From: Tropicibacter alexandrii
GTDB lineage: Bacteria; Pseudomonadota; Alphaproteobacteria; Rhodobacterales; Rhodobacteraceae
Assembly: GCF_003667315.2 (NCBI RefSeq)
Contig: NZ_RCTZ02000009.1
Location: 1-64,000, forward strand
Length of the DNA stretch: 64,000 bases
Direction: 5' to 3'
The position numbers were made by a program, and so were the translations under genes. This document shows positions 34,761 to 45,571 of this stretch, piece after piece. The notes below the pieces were generated by a model. It was given only the letters and a program-made list of their open reading frames with translations. It was not told the DNA's origin and did no database searches. Within the stretch, counting starts at the first letter, position 1, and every line of letters begins with the position of its first letter.

Positions 34761-35471
34761 TTACTTAGAGGCTGCTTCGCTTCTCGTAAGGCGTATGGCT
34801 TTAAGTACCAAGGAAAATAGGCCCCAGTTTACTTGAAGGTGCTGGCGCTTGATGAACTCCTGTTCGAGAGCTTTTGATGCCATAAATAGGTCCTTCACAA
34901 ACTGACCAGACGACTCCAATTCCTCTCCTAAATATCGCAATTTTTTTAGAGGTGTAAACGAGTGGGCGAAATTGTCTCTTGTCTGCTTTAACTGCCGTAG
35001 AAGCGTGTCAGTGTCCTTATCAATAACTCTACGCTCTTTAAGTTCCTTAAGGCGATCCGAATATGACTCGGTTGCAGGAACGTAGTTGATGTCTTCGAGC
35101 GCTTTTTCAGTTTTAGAGAGAAAGAAAACCGCATATTCGCAAAATGTGAAGCCTAATCGGACAGAGCTATCGTTTAGAGAAATGGCCTCACCCAAAATCG
35201 TTTCGTCTCGCCGTGCTGAATTAAGCAATGAAAACGAAAGTTCTCCGTACTGCCATCTTATGTCAACTACCGGGCCAAGTAAGAAAACTCTTTCGAATAG
35301 TACAGACGCTTCTAGAGCAGGGTAGATATCTCTGTCTATGTTATCGCGATCTGACCCGGATACGAATAAATCGCTTCGGGAAAGACAGAAATTTCCTCCA
35401 GATGCCACCGCCAATGTTTCCAAGGTCTCAGTTGCAAAATCCAAATCGAACACCTGCCAGTTAGATCGCAC
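34761..35471 (-). CDS. Helical protein with HEPN/MtlR-like RX4H motif, in an AT-rich island
   Basis: A 236-residue protein of much lower GC content than all its neighbours. It uses a GTG start directly after an in-frame stop. It has no signal peptide. The segment LKELKERRVIDKDTDTLLRQ, then TRDNFAHSFTPLKKL (about residues 150-185), resembles the conserved core of MtlR/DUF4145-type helical domains and contains the RX4H pattern of HEPN RNases. I do not recognise the full-length family. The composition suggests recent transfer. HEPN-type RNase or regulator activity is an inference from one motif. Confidence 0.6.
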   Translation of the reverse strand: MRSNWQVFDLDFATETLETLAVASGGNFCLSRSDLFVSGSDRDNIDRDIYPALEASVLFERVFLLGPVVDIRWQYGELSFSLLNSARRDETILGEAISLNDSSVRLGFTFCEYAVFFLSKTEKALEDINYVPATESYSDRLKELKERRVIDKDTDTLLRQLKQTRDNFAHSFTPLKKLRYLGEELESSGQFVKDLFMASKALEQEFIKRQHLQVNWGLFSLVLKAIRLTRSEAASK

Positions 35472-35639
35472 TCAAAAGTATCGATCACAATGCAGTGTTT
35501 ATTTAGTTCTGTCAAAAGGATCGGCAGGTAATCGTGCGTTATGTATCGCTCGGTGAGCTTCGCCGCAATCCAGTTGTGGGCACGCGGAACCTGCTTCGCA
35601 GAACCCGCTTTCGCCCACTCGCACCGAAACTGGACAGCC

Positions 35640-37442
<1,803 letters not shown>

Positions 37443-37838
37443 GAGGGCTGTCCTGAAGGGCAGAGGTTTGATCCGTGCATATGGCGTGAAAGGGGCGGAT
37501 TGGCAAGGGTTGTGAACGTCGTGCAGAGGGCCACGCCCGGTCGCCGATGTTGCGCCATTGGTCCGAGCGACAATGGCGACGGGTGGGCGTTTGGAACGAT
37601 TGTGGGTCACAATGGGCTTTCGAGTGGCGATCTCGCGCGTGCGGCGTCCGACCTCGCCGGAACGCCCTCCCGCGGGGAGGGGTCCGAGGCGGTCCGCGCA
37701 GCGGCAAACGGTCCGGGGGAGCGTTTGAGGCTCGGACGGGCATGGCCCGGTCTGACGCCCGCGCCGGGGCCTGTGGCGGGCGCTTGTGCTTTGGACCCGT
37801 CGCGGTAAGGTTGCACGGGGCAGGTGTGAGAGGGGCCG
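37443..37838. other. Intergenic region between lepA and the 433-aa protein
   Basis: About 400 bases, GC-rich, between divergent genes. No repeat, RNA gene or small coding region could be supported. It must hold both promoters. Confidence 0.4.
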
Positions 37839-39140
37839 GTGGAGTTTAAATCGCAGAATGGCTTCAAGGTTTGGATAGAAGCGCAGCCAAAAGCGGTTTG
37901 CGTCGCGATGGCGGCGCGTGCGGCGCTGCGCGTTTGGCCGCTGCTACAAGCGCGACGGTTTTCGAAGGCCAATGAACCGTCACAGGATCCGGAGCGCACC
38001 AGTTTGACCTCTGCCTGCTGCCTAATGGTCAGCGTTGCTGCTACTCAATCGCCAGACCAGCGCCTCGTCGATCGTGCCTTCCACGCGATCTACAGCACAC
38101 CCACTGTAAGAACAGGAATCATGCACGCAGCCGCCGCCGCGGCGTTTGCGGCATCAACGGCTGCTTCCAACGCAAATAACGCATTTGGCTACGCCGCAGA
38201 TGCGGTAACTATGGCGAACAACGCGGTGGCCGTTATAGTTGAAGGAAAAGGCGCAGCCATGATTGCGCATCGCGCCGCCGCCTACCGTGACGCCGATTTC
38301 GGCGCCGAAACCATGCTCCACCAAGACCTCTGGCACGGGCAGGGCTGGCCCGAGGAATTGGACCCGGCCAAGCTTGGCCCCTTGCTTCTGGACGACCCCG
38401 ATTTCGCCTTTCTGCGCCGCTGGTTCTTTGCCATGGCCGAGGGCAAGCCGCTGCCCATCGACCTGATGACCCGCATCGCGCTGGAGATCGACCAAGACGT
38501 CTGGGACAGCGGCGATCCCAAAGCCGCCGCCGCCGCCATCGCGAAGATCGAGGACGCGTGGAACGCCGAGCAGGCGGCCAAGGCCGGGCGCGCGCCGGAG
38601 TTCGAGCCGAAGGATGTCTCGCGCCTGTTTGTCTATCCGCAAAGCGTCATCGCTTCTGTGAGCCACACGTCGCAGACGATCACCCAGAATTTCTACCAGT
38701 TTCAGGCCGCGACCAAGGATTGGCTGAATGAAACGCCCGAATTCCTCAACGCGTTGGAGGCGATCCCCGCCAGTCTCGACCGGATCGGGGGTATCCTTGC
38801 CCATCAGGCGCAAAGCGCGGCCAGCGAACAGGCCCTGCGCGAGGAAATCGGGCGGCTGAAGGCGCGCGTGGCGCAGCTTGAGGCCGACCTTGCGGCGGTG
38901 AAATGCGCGCCCGAGGTGAAGGAAAAGCCGTGGTTCAAGGAGGTCAAGATCCTTGGTCCTGCGGTGGGGGCGATGCTCAGTGCCGTGGGCGTGGTCTACT
39001 GGCACGTTTCGGATGACGAGACCGGCCTGCGCCAGCGCAACGAAAATATCGCGCGTCAGTGGGATGAGTTGTGGGGCGAAGCCGAGCCGAAACAGTCGGA
39101 ACGACAGGTTCAGGGTGCAAGGATCGCCGACAAGCGATAG
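37839..39140 (+). CDS. Uncharacterised alphaproteobacterial modular protein with coiled coil and membrane anchor
   Basis: A 433-residue protein, no enzyme family recognised. The N-terminus ([28 protein letters not shown]) and an Ala-rich stretch (about 105-140) are followed by [13 protein letters not shown] and an acidic/aromatic block (about 155-235). This pattern occurs in poorly annotated alphaproteobacterial proteins with variable C-termini. Then comes a coiled coil (about 325-355, [20 protein letters not shown]) and a single hydrophobic helix ([20 protein letters not shown]), leaving a short charged tail. GTG start after GAGAGGGG. It may be membrane-tethered and oligomeric. It ends 4 bases from the convergent binding-protein gene. 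Confidence 0.7.
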   Translation: MEFKSQNGFKVWIEAQPKAVCVAMAARAALRVWPLLQARRFSKANEPSQDPERTSLTSACCLMVSVAATQSPDQRLVDRAFHAIYSTPTVRTGIMHAAAAAAFAASTAASNANNAFGYAADAVTMANNAVAVIVEGKGAAMIAHRAAAYRDADFGAETMLHQDLWHGQGWPEELDPAKLGPLLLDDPDFAFLRRWFFAMAEGKPLPIDLMTRIALEIDQDVWDSGDPKAAAAAIAKIEDAWNAEQAAKAGRAPEFEPKDVSRLFVYPQSVIASVSHTSQTITQNFYQFQAATKDWLNETPEFLNALEAIPASLDRIGGILAHQAQSAASEQALREEIGRLKARVAQLEADLAAVKCAPEVKEKPWFKEVKILGPAVGAMLSAVGVVYWHVSDDETGLRQRNENIARQWDELWGEAEPKQSERQVQGARIADKR

Positions 39141-39144
39141 CCCC

Positions 39145-40173
39145 TCACGGCACATCCCCGGGGGCGAATGTGTCGGCCCAGAACTCCAGCAGCAGGTTCC
39201 GGCGGGTCTGGTCCAGACCCACCAGCAGCGAGGGTGACAAGGCGATGGAGCGGCGGGCGCTGGGGGCGAGGCCGGTCTCGGTCACGTCCATCGAGGCCAC
39301 CAGACCGGCCTGTTCCAACAGGCCCTGCGCTTCGGGGGTCAGGAGGTAGTCCAGCAGCGCCTTGGCCGACGCCGCTTGCACCGCGCCGCGCGGGATCATG
39401 TAGGCGCGCGACAGGATCAGCGTGTAATCCTCGGGCAGGATCATGCCGACTTCCGGCCGCGCGGCGCTGGCCACATAAGACCCCAGCACGTTGTAGGCGA
39501 CGATATAGCGGCCCTCGGCCACGCCCGCGATGATCTCGGCGCTGCAACAGGTGGCGACGGCGTCGACGCGGGCGAAGCCTTCGAGCAGGGCGCCGAAGGT
39601 CGTCGCCTCGTTGCTGTCGCTGAAGGCGAACAGAAACCCAAGGCCCGAGGCGGCAATGTCATAGGTGGCGATGCGGTTGCGGTAGCGGTCGGGGTCGGCG
39701 CGCAGGGCGTCGAGCAGGGCAAAGCGGCTGCGCGGCACCTCGGCCCCGGCGAAGGCCGCGCGGTTATAGGCGATGGCGGCCGGTTCCAGCGTGATCCCCC
39801 ACAACTCGTCGCGCCAGCGGCGGGTGTCGGGCAGGGCGGCGGTGACGGCAGAGCGGTGCGGCTGGGCGCAGGCGGCGTTGACCAGCCAGACCATCTGCTG
39901 CACCGCCGAGGACAGGACCGCGTCGGCGGGCGTGCCCTCGCCCCGGCACTCGGCCCTGCTGCGGGCAAACAGCGCGTTCGATCCCCATTGCTCATAGGTC
40001 ACGGTCAGATCGGGACGCAGTTCTGCAAACCGGTCGATCACGGGACGGATGATGGCGATATCGGTGGTCGAGCGGATCAGGAAGGGGGTCGGCCCGCTGC
40101 CGAAACGCGCGACCGCCTCCTGCGAGAGGGCGGGGGCGGACAGGCAGATCAGCAGGGTGAGCCATTTCAGCAT
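39145..40173 (-). CDS. Periplasmic substrate-binding protein coupled to the TctE-like kinase
   Basis: A 342-residue type-2 (Fbp/PgtC-like) extracellular binding protein with a signal peptide (MLKWLTLLICLSAPALSQEAV). RSTTDIAIIRPVIDRFAELRPDLTVTYEQWGS and ILSRAYMIPRGAVQAASAKALLDYLLTPEAQ are typical of this class. The gene overlaps the sensor-kinase gene by 7 bases and has no permease partner, so it probably presents ligand to the kinase rather than serving transport. Four cysteines in the mature part (EC, AC, TCC) are unusual for such proteins. Confidence 0.75.
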   Translation of the reverse strand: MLKWLTLLICLSAPALSQEAVARFGSGPTPFLIRSTTDIAIIRPVIDRFAELRPDLTVTYEQWGSNALFARSRAECRGEGTPADAVLSSAVQQMVWLVNAACAQPHRSAVTAALPDTRRWRDELWGITLEPAAIAYNRAAFAGAEVPRSRFALLDALRADPDRYRNRIATYDIAASGLGFLFAFSDSNEATTFGALLEGFARVDAVATCCSAEIIAGVAEGRYIVAYNVLGSYVASAARPEVGMILPEDYTLILSRAYMIPRGAVQAASAKALLDYLLTPEAQGLLEQAGLVASMDVTETGLAPSARRSIALSPSLLVGLDQTRRNLLLEFWADTFAPGDVP

Positions 40174-41516
40174 GTGCGGTCCTCTTCGCCGGGGAGCACC
40201 AGCGCGATGGTAAAGCCGGTCTCGTCGGCGGTCATGTCCAGCCGCCCGCCAAAGGCGGCGGCGACCGCGTGGACGATGGACAGGCCGATCCCGGCGCTGG
40301 TTTCGCCCGACCCGGCAGACCGGTTGAAGCGGGTGCCGAGCCGGTCGCGCACGGCGGGCGCCGGACCGGGGCCGCTGTCGCGGACCCAAAGCCGGGCCTC
40401 GGGGCCGATGCGATCGGCGCCGATGGTGATCGGCGATTGACCGTGGCGGACGGCGTTGCCCAGCAGATTGCGCCCGGCCTCGCCCAGCGAAAAGGCGTCG
40501 GCGCGCACGGTGACCGGATCCTCGCCGATCTCGAGCCGGATCGACAGGCCGGGGTGGTCGTCGCGCTCGATCATCTCAAGCGCGATTTCGCGCAGGTCGA
40601 CGACGCGGCGTGGCGCGCTGTCGGTGCGGTGCACCACCAGAGCGCGGCTCAGCAACTGGTCGAGCAGGGTGCCAAGGCTGCGCGTGCGCCCCAACAGCCG
40701 GTCCAGCGCGCGGCTGGGGCGGTCGCTTTCGGCCTGTGCGGCCTCGGCCTGCACGCGGATCGCGGCGACGGGAGTGCGCAGTTGGTGCGCGGTGTCGGAG
40801 ATCAGGTTGCGCATGGCGTCCAGCTGGCCTTCGAGCCGCGCCATGAAGCGGTTCAGCGCCGTCAGCGGCACCTGCAATTCGTGCGGCAGATCGTCGGTGG
40901 GGATGGCGGTCAGGTCATAGGGGTCACGCGCGGCGAGGTCTGCGGTGATGGCATCGAGCGGGGCCAGCGCGCGGCGCACCACCGCCCATGCAATCAGGAC
41001 CAGCGCCAGCCCGGCCAGCGCCATCGGCCAAAGCGCATCGCGGCTGAGCGTCAGGGCCATGGCCTGCCGCGCCCGCAGGGTTTGGCCGACGATGACATCC
41101 ACCGGCCCGGAGAAATCCCGTTCGACAAAGCGCCGCGTGACCTGAACGAAGCGCGCGGGCTCGCCGTTCAGCGTGGCGTCGAAGAAACCGGGCTGCGCGG
41201 CGATCAAGGTGTCGGTGTCGATCCCGGTGATGCGGGTACCGCCGGGGCCGCGGACCTCGTAATGGATGCGGTCCTCGGGGGCCTGCGCCAGCAATTCGAA
41301 GGCCGAGACCGGCAGCACCACCAAGGGCGCGCCGTTCTGGATGCGAATCGATTCGGCGATGTCATTGGCCGCGCCCAGCAGGATGCGGTCATAGCTTTGC
41401 CGTGCGGCCTGTCGTCCGTTCCACCATGTGGATGCGGCCACCAGCACCCCGCCCAGAACGAGGATCGTCAGCACCGCCCAAAGGACGCGGGTGGCCAGCG
41501 CGCGGGGTCTAGCCAT
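40167..41516 (-). CDS. tctE: TctE-like sensor histidine kinase
   Basis: A 449-residue kinase: N-terminal transmembrane segment (VLWAVLTILVLGGVLVAAST), a periplasmic TctE-type sensor domain (about 35-165), second transmembrane segment (ALWPMALAGLALVLIAWAVV), then phospho-acceptor His in DTAHQLRTPVAAIR and ATPase motifs NAVRHGQ, DSGPGP and SAGIGLSIVHAVAAAFGG. With the response regulator and tctCBA it should control tricarboxylate uptake. It overlaps the regulator gene by 8 bases and the binding-protein gene by 7 bases. Confidence 0.9.
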   Translation of the reverse strand: MARPRALATRVLWAVLTILVLGGVLVAASTWWNGRQAARQSYDRILLGAANDIAESIRIQNGAPLVVLPVSAFELLAQAPEDRIHYEVRGPGGTRITGIDTDTLIAAQPGFFDATLNGEPARFVQVTRRFVERDFSGPVDVIVGQTLRARQAMALTLSRDALWPMALAGLALVLIAWAVVRRALAPLDAITADLAARDPYDLTAIPTDDLPHELQVPLTALNRFMARLEGQLDAMRNLISDTAHQLRTPVAAIRVQAEAAQAESDRPSRALDRLLGRTRSLGTLLDQLLSRALVVHRTDSAPRRVVDLREIALEMIERDDHPGLSIRLEIGEDPVTVRADAFSLGEAGRNLLGNAVRHGQSPITIGADRIGPEARLWVRDSGPGPAPAVRDRLGTRFNRSAGSGETSAGIGLSIVHAVAAAFGGRLDMTADETGFTIALVLPGEEDRTC

Positions 41517-42183
41517 CGGCTGGCCCGATCCGGTAGCCCACGCCGCGCTGCGTGGCGATGGCCACATCGCTGCCCGCAAAGCGTTTGCGCAGCCGGGCGA
41601 TATACAACTCGATCGCGTTCACGCCGACATCGGCATCATCGAAGCCGTAAAGGGAATCGTACAGTCGCGCCTTCGAGATATATTGCCCGCGATGGCGGAT
41701 CAGCACATCCAGCATCGCGGCCTCGCGCCGGGTCAGGTCCAGCTGGCGGCCGCCCAGCTGCGCGCTGCGGTCCTTGAGCACATAGGTCAATGATCCCAAG
41801 GTGATGACCTCTTCCTTGCGGGCGGCGTCGCGGCGCACCAATGCGCGCAGGCGGGCCTCCAACTCGCGCTGGTCGAAGGGTTTGCCAAGGTAATCGTCCG
41901 CCCCCTGATCCAGCGCCTCGACCCGGTCGTCGACCTCGGCCAGCGCGGTCAGCATCAAGACCGGCGTGCGGTCGGCGCTGGCGCGCATCTCGCGCAGCAG
42001 GTCAAGGCCCGAGCCATCGGGCAGGTTGATGTCGAGGATGATCGCGTCATAGCGCTGCACCGCGCGGCAATCGCGCGCGGCCTCCAGCGTTTCGGCCAGA
42101 TCGCAGGTCAGTCCGGCGCGGCCCAGATGGGCGACCACCCCTTCGGCGAGATCGACCGCGTCCTCGACCATCAGGATTCGCAT
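41509..42183 (-). CDS. tctD: TctD-like OmpR-family response regulator
   Basis: A 224-residue regulator: receiver with MRILMVEDA, phospho-acceptor in AIILDINLPDGSGL and LGKPFDQREL, then a winged-helix domain (RQLDLTRREAAMLDVLIRHRGQYISK, then NAIELYIARLRKRF). Another ATG lies one codon upstream; the spacing from AAGAGGGC does not decide between them. It is the first gene of the leftward sensor operon and faces tctC, so it probably activates tctCBA from the shared promoter region. Confidence 0.92.
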   Translation of the reverse strand: MRILMVEDAVDLAEGVVAHLGRAGLTCDLAETLEAARDCRAVQRYDAIILDINLPDGSGLDLLREMRASADRTPVLMLTALAEVDDRVEALDQGADDYLGKPFDQRELEARLRALVRRDAARKEEVITLGSLTYVLKDRSAQLGGRQLDLTRREAAMLDVLIRHRGQYISKARLYDSLYGFDDADVGVNAIELYIARLRKRFAGSDVAIATQRGVGYRIGPADG

Positions 42184-42203
42184 CATGCCCTCTTTTTCAG
42201 CGA

Positions 42204-42227
42204 TGACAGGTTCGTGACAGCTATAGT
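42204..42227 (+). promoter_or_regulatory. Direct repeat and -10 in the divergent tctD-tctC region
   Basis: Two identical TGACAG hexamers (42204-42209 and 42215-42220) are spaced 11 bp start to start, the spacing typical of OmpR-family operators. TATAGT (42222-42227) follows and makes a good -10 for tctC. The regulator TctD is the natural candidate protein. Confidence 0.5.
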
Positions 42228-42330
42228 GGTTACACATCCCCAACCCGCAAGAAAGGCCCAAAGGCCCGGAGGAGGCGGGGAGACATGCCCGGGCGTGGGA
42301 GTGCTCCGGGCAGACTTTATGGAGGACACA

Positions 42331-43299
42331 ATGAAATTTGTCGCAACCCGCGGCGCGCTTGCCGCTGCCCTGCTGTCGCTTTCGACCTTTGGCGCATCCG
42401 CGCAGGAATGCATCGCCCCCGCCAACCCCGGCGGCGGCTGGGACTTCACCTGCCGTCAGGTCGGCAAGACGATGCAGGATCTGGGCCTGATCGACAGCAC
42501 CATGCAGGTCGTCAACCTCGCCGGTGGCGGCGGTGGCGTGGCCTTTGCCGAGGTCGTCAACAAGCGCGGCGATGACAATGACCTGATCGTGGCCGCCTCG
42601 ACCGCGACCGCGACCCGTCTGGCGCAGGGCGCCTATCCGGGCAACTCGATGGATCAGGTGCGCTGGCTGGCCACCATCGGTGCCGATTACGGTGTGATCG
42701 CCGTCGCCGCCGACAGCGAGGTCACCGACCTGACCGGGCTGCTCGACCAGATCAAGAATGACCCGACCTCGGTCTCCATCGCCGGTGGTTCGGCCGTGGG
42801 TGGCTGGGATCACCTCAAGGTTCTGATCGCGGCGAATGCCTATGGCATCGACGACGTCCGCTCGGTCAAATACATCGCCTTCGATGGCGGCGGCGAAGCC
42901 GTGACCCAGCTGCTGGCTGGTTCCGTGCAGGCCTTCACCGGCGACATTTCCGAGGCCAAAGGCTTTGTCGACAGCGGTGACATCCGCGTTCTGGCGGTGC
43001 TGTCGCCCGAGCGTCTGCCCGGCGAATTCGCCGCGTTCCCGACCGCGCGCGAACAGGGCGTGGACGCCATCGGTGCGAACTGGCGCGGCTTCTACGCGCC
43101 GGGCGGCATGAGCGATGAGGCCTATAACGAGTGGGTGTCGAAGATCGCCGACCTGTACGCGTCGGACGCGTGGAAGGAAACCATGGCCGCCAACGGTCTG
43201 GCGCCGCTCGACCTGCAAGGCGACGCCTTTCAGGAATTCGTGACCAACTCGGTCGCGCAGATCCAGTCGATCTCCAAGGAAATCGGCATCATCAAGTAA
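42331..43299 (+). CDS. tctC: Tripartite tricarboxylate transporter, periplasmic binding protein TctC
   Basis: A 322-residue TctC/BUG-family binding protein with a signal peptide (LAAALLSLSTFGASAQ). CIAPANPGGGWDFTCRQVGKTMQD is the family signature ligand loop, and the later WRGFYAPGGMSDEAYNEWVSKI segment is also typical. GGAGG precedes the ATG. It delivers a tricarboxylate such as citrate to TctAB. Confidence 0.93.
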   Translation: MKFVATRGALAAALLSLSTFGASAQECIAPANPGGGWDFTCRQVGKTMQDLGLIDSTMQVVNLAGGGGGVAFAEVVNKRGDDNDLIVAASTATATRLAQGAYPGNSMDQVRWLATIGADYGVIAVAADSEVTDLTGLLDQIKNDPTSVSIAGGSAVGGWDHLKVLIAANAYGIDDVRSVKYIAFDGGGEAVTQLLAGSVQAFTGDISEAKGFVDSGDIRVLAVLSPERLPGEFAAFPTAREQGVDAIGANWRGFYAPGGMSDEAYNEWVSKIADLYASDAWKETMAANGLAPLDLQGDAFQEFVTNSVAQIQSISKEIGIIK

Positions 43300-43393
43300 G
43301 TCCACACTCACGGGACACTTGACGGGGCGCCGCGCGACATGTGCGGCGCCCACCCCCTTACCTGCCCCCCTGATACCCGAAAAGGAGATTGCC

Positions 43394-43825
43394 ATGAGCG
43401 ATCGTATCTTCGGTGTCGTCGGCCTGCTCCTCGCCATCGGTTACGTCTTTGCCGCGCTCGCGATCGAGGAAAGCTTTCTGTCGGATGCCGTCGGCCCCAA
43501 GGCCTTCCCCCTGTTGCTCGCCGCCGTTCTGGGCATTTCCAGCCTCGTGATCGTGCTGCGCCCCGATGCCGAACCGGACTGGCCCTCGCTGGGCCGTCTG
43601 GTCGAGATCGCCGCCGCCGTGGTCGTCATGATGCTGTATGCGCAGATGCTGCCCGTGGCGGGGTTCGTTCTGGCGACCGCCTTTGCCGCCGGATACCTCG
43701 CATGGCGTCTGGGCTCCGGCCTGATCGAGGCGGTGCTGACCGGCATCGGCACCTCTGTCGGCATCTATGTCATCTTTCATCTCGTCCTCGGCCTGTCGCT
43801 GGCCAAGGGCCCGTGGGGGTTCTGA
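43394..43825 (+). CDS. tctB: Tripartite tricarboxylate transporter small subunit TctB
   Basis: A 143-residue membrane protein with four hydrophobic segments (IFGVVGLLLAIGYVFAAL, FPLLLAAVLGISSLVIVL, VVVMMLYAQMLPVAGFVLATAFAAGYL and YVIFHLVLGLSLAKG). The TctB size and layout are standard. It sits between tctC and tctA and ends 3 bases before tctA. Confidence 0.9.
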   Translation: MSDRIFGVVGLLLAIGYVFAALAIEESFLSDAVGPKAFPLLLAAVLGISSLVIVLRPDAEPDWPSLGRLVEIAAAVVVMMLYAQMLPVAGFVLATAFAAGYLAWRLGSGLIEAVLTGIGTSVGIYVIFHLVLGLSLAKGPWGF

Positions 43826-43828
43826 TCC

Positions 43829-45364
43829 ATGGACCTGCTTTCCAACCTTGGCGATGGGTTCGCCATCGCGCTGACATGGCAAAACCTGCTGCTGGCGCTG
43901 CTGGGCTGCTTTCTGGGCACGGTCATGGGCGCGCTGCCGGGCCTTGGCCCGTCCAACGGCGTGGCGATCCTGATCCCGCTGGCCTTTACGCTGGGCCTTG
44001 GCGCGACGCCCTCGCTGATCCTGCTGACATCCGTCTATTACGGCGCGATGTATGGCGGGCGGATCTCGTCGATCCTGCTGAACATTCCCGGCGATGAACC
44101 GGCGATGATGACCTGCCTCGACGGCCACCCGATGGCGAAAAAGGGCCTCGCGGGCGAAGCGCTGAGCCTATCGGGCATTGCGTCTTTTGTCGGTGCGTTC
44201 TTTGCCACATGGGGGCTGATCCTGCTGGCGCCGCAGCTGGTCAAGATCGCGCTGCTGTTCGGCCCGGCGGAATATTTCGCCCTCTTCGCGCTGGCCTTCA
44301 TGACGCTGGGCGGGGTGTCCTCGACCAACCAAGCCAAGTCCGCCTTTGCCGCCGCTTTGGGTCTGGGGCTGGCCACCATCGGCGTCGACACGCAAACCGG
44401 CGTGCCGCGCTTCACCTTTGGCGAGGTGCACCTGTATGACGGGCTCGACTTCCTTGTGGCCATCGTCGGGCTGTTCGCCTTGTCCGAGGTCTTCATCTTC
44501 CTCGAAAACCGTCATGGCGGGAACGCGGATGGATCGAAGCTGAAGATCGGCAAGCTCTACCCGCCGATGTCGATGATCAAGCAATGCATCCCCACCATGC
44601 TGCGCACCTCCTTCCTCGGGTTCCTTGCCGGGGTGCTGCCGGGGGCTGGCGCGTCGCTTGGGTCGTTCATCAGCTATTCCATGGAAAAGCGTCTGGTCGA
44701 CAAGGAGGGCACCTTTGGCACGGGCGATCCGCGTGGCGTGGCCGCGCCCGAGGCGGGCAACAACGCGGCCGCCGGGGGCGCGCTGGTGCCGATGCTGGCG
44801 CTGGGCGTGCCGGGGTCGGGCACAACCGCCGTGCTGCTGGCGGTGCTCTTGAGCCTGAACATCACGCCGGGGCCGCTGCTGTTCACGCAGAACCCGGACG
44901 TGGTTTGGGGCCTGATCGCGGCGCTGTTCATCGCCAACTTCATGCTGCTGGCCATGAACATCCCGATGGTTGGCCTGTTCACCCGCGTGCTGATGGTGCC
45001 AAGCCGCATCCTGATGCCCATCGTGGCGATGGTCAGCTTTGTCGGCATCTACGGCATCTCGGGGTCCAGTTTTGACCTGATGGTGATGATCGGCTTTGGC
45101 GTGATGGGCTGGGTGCTGCGCAAGTTCGACGTGCCCTTGGTGCCGATCATCCTTGGCACGCTCTTGGGCAACGCGATGGAAAACAACCTACGCCGCGCCG
45201 TGACCATCGACAATGGCGATTGGTGGACGCTGGTCGACACGCCGCTGGCGCTGAGCCTCTGGGCCATCGCGATCATCGGCTTTGTCCTGCCGCTGATCAT
45301 TGGCCGCAAGGTCAAGGCGGGCATGCACGCCAAGCGCGATGACGAAGGCTCGATCAGCGATTGA
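43829..45364 (+). CDS. tctA: Tripartite tricarboxylate transporter large permease TctA
   Basis: A 511-residue permease with about twelve hydrophobic segments. Signature regions are MGALPGLGPSNGVAILIPLAF near the N-terminus and GVLPGAGASLGSFISYSMEKRL in the middle, each with the glycine-rich motif repeated in the two halves. It forms the membrane channel with TctB and completes the tctCBA operon. The stop is followed by a GC-rich stretch without a clear hairpin. Confidence 0.95.
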   Translation: MDLLSNLGDGFAIALTWQNLLLALLGCFLGTVMGALPGLGPSNGVAILIPLAFTLGLGATPSLILLTSVYYGAMYGGRISSILLNIPGDEPAMMTCLDGHPMAKKGLAGEALSLSGIASFVGAFFATWGLILLAPQLVKIALLFGPAEYFALFALAFMTLGGVSSTNQAKSAFAAALGLGLATIGVDTQTGVPRFTFGEVHLYDGLDFLVAIVGLFALSEVFIFLENRHGGNADGSKLKIGKLYPPMSMIKQCIPTMLRTSFLGFLAGVLPGAGASLGSFISYSMEKRLVDKEGTFGTGDPRGVAAPEAGNNAAAGGALVPMLALGVPGSGTTAVLLAVLLSLNITPGPLLFTQNPDVVWGLIAALFIANFMLLAMNIPMVGLFTRVLMVPSRILMPIVAMVSFVGIYGISGSSFDLMVMIGFGVMGWVLRKFDVPLVPIILGTLLGNAMENNLRRAVTIDNGDWWTLVDTPLALSLWAIAIIGFVLPLIIGRKVKAGMHAKRDDEGSISD

Positions 45365-45408
45365 GCCCATCGGCCATCCCCGCCCGGCGCGGGGGTGGCC
45401 TTGCCTGG

Positions 45409-45424
45409 TTAACTATTTATTAAC
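45409..45424. promoter_or_regulatory. CtrA-type binding box TTAA-N7-TTAAC
   Basis: TTAA (45409-45412), seven bases, then TTAAC (45420-45424) is an exact match to the alphaproteobacterial CtrA consensus. It lies about 150 bases upstream of the hybrid histidine kinase, in a 207-base gap after tctA that is otherwise empty apart from a possible small frame. Confidence 0.6.
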
Positions 45425-45571
45425 ATTTGTGGAATGGATTTTTTACCGTCAGCCCCTATCACTCCGGACATAAGAGGTTAGTGTGAAATCCTGGCAGACG
45501 CCACACGCAGCCACAGTCGGAGACAGCATGACAGGGCAGACCAGAACGCCGACGGCAGCCGCGGCCTAGAA

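Noticed and set aside
34715-35279. Near-identical GTCAAC(T)ACCGGGCCAAG sequences at 34715-34731 and 35262-35279
   Set aside because: The second copy is inside the coding sequence of the HEPN-like gene (GPVVDI) and differs by an inserted base; chance or codon effects explain it as well as a true repeat.
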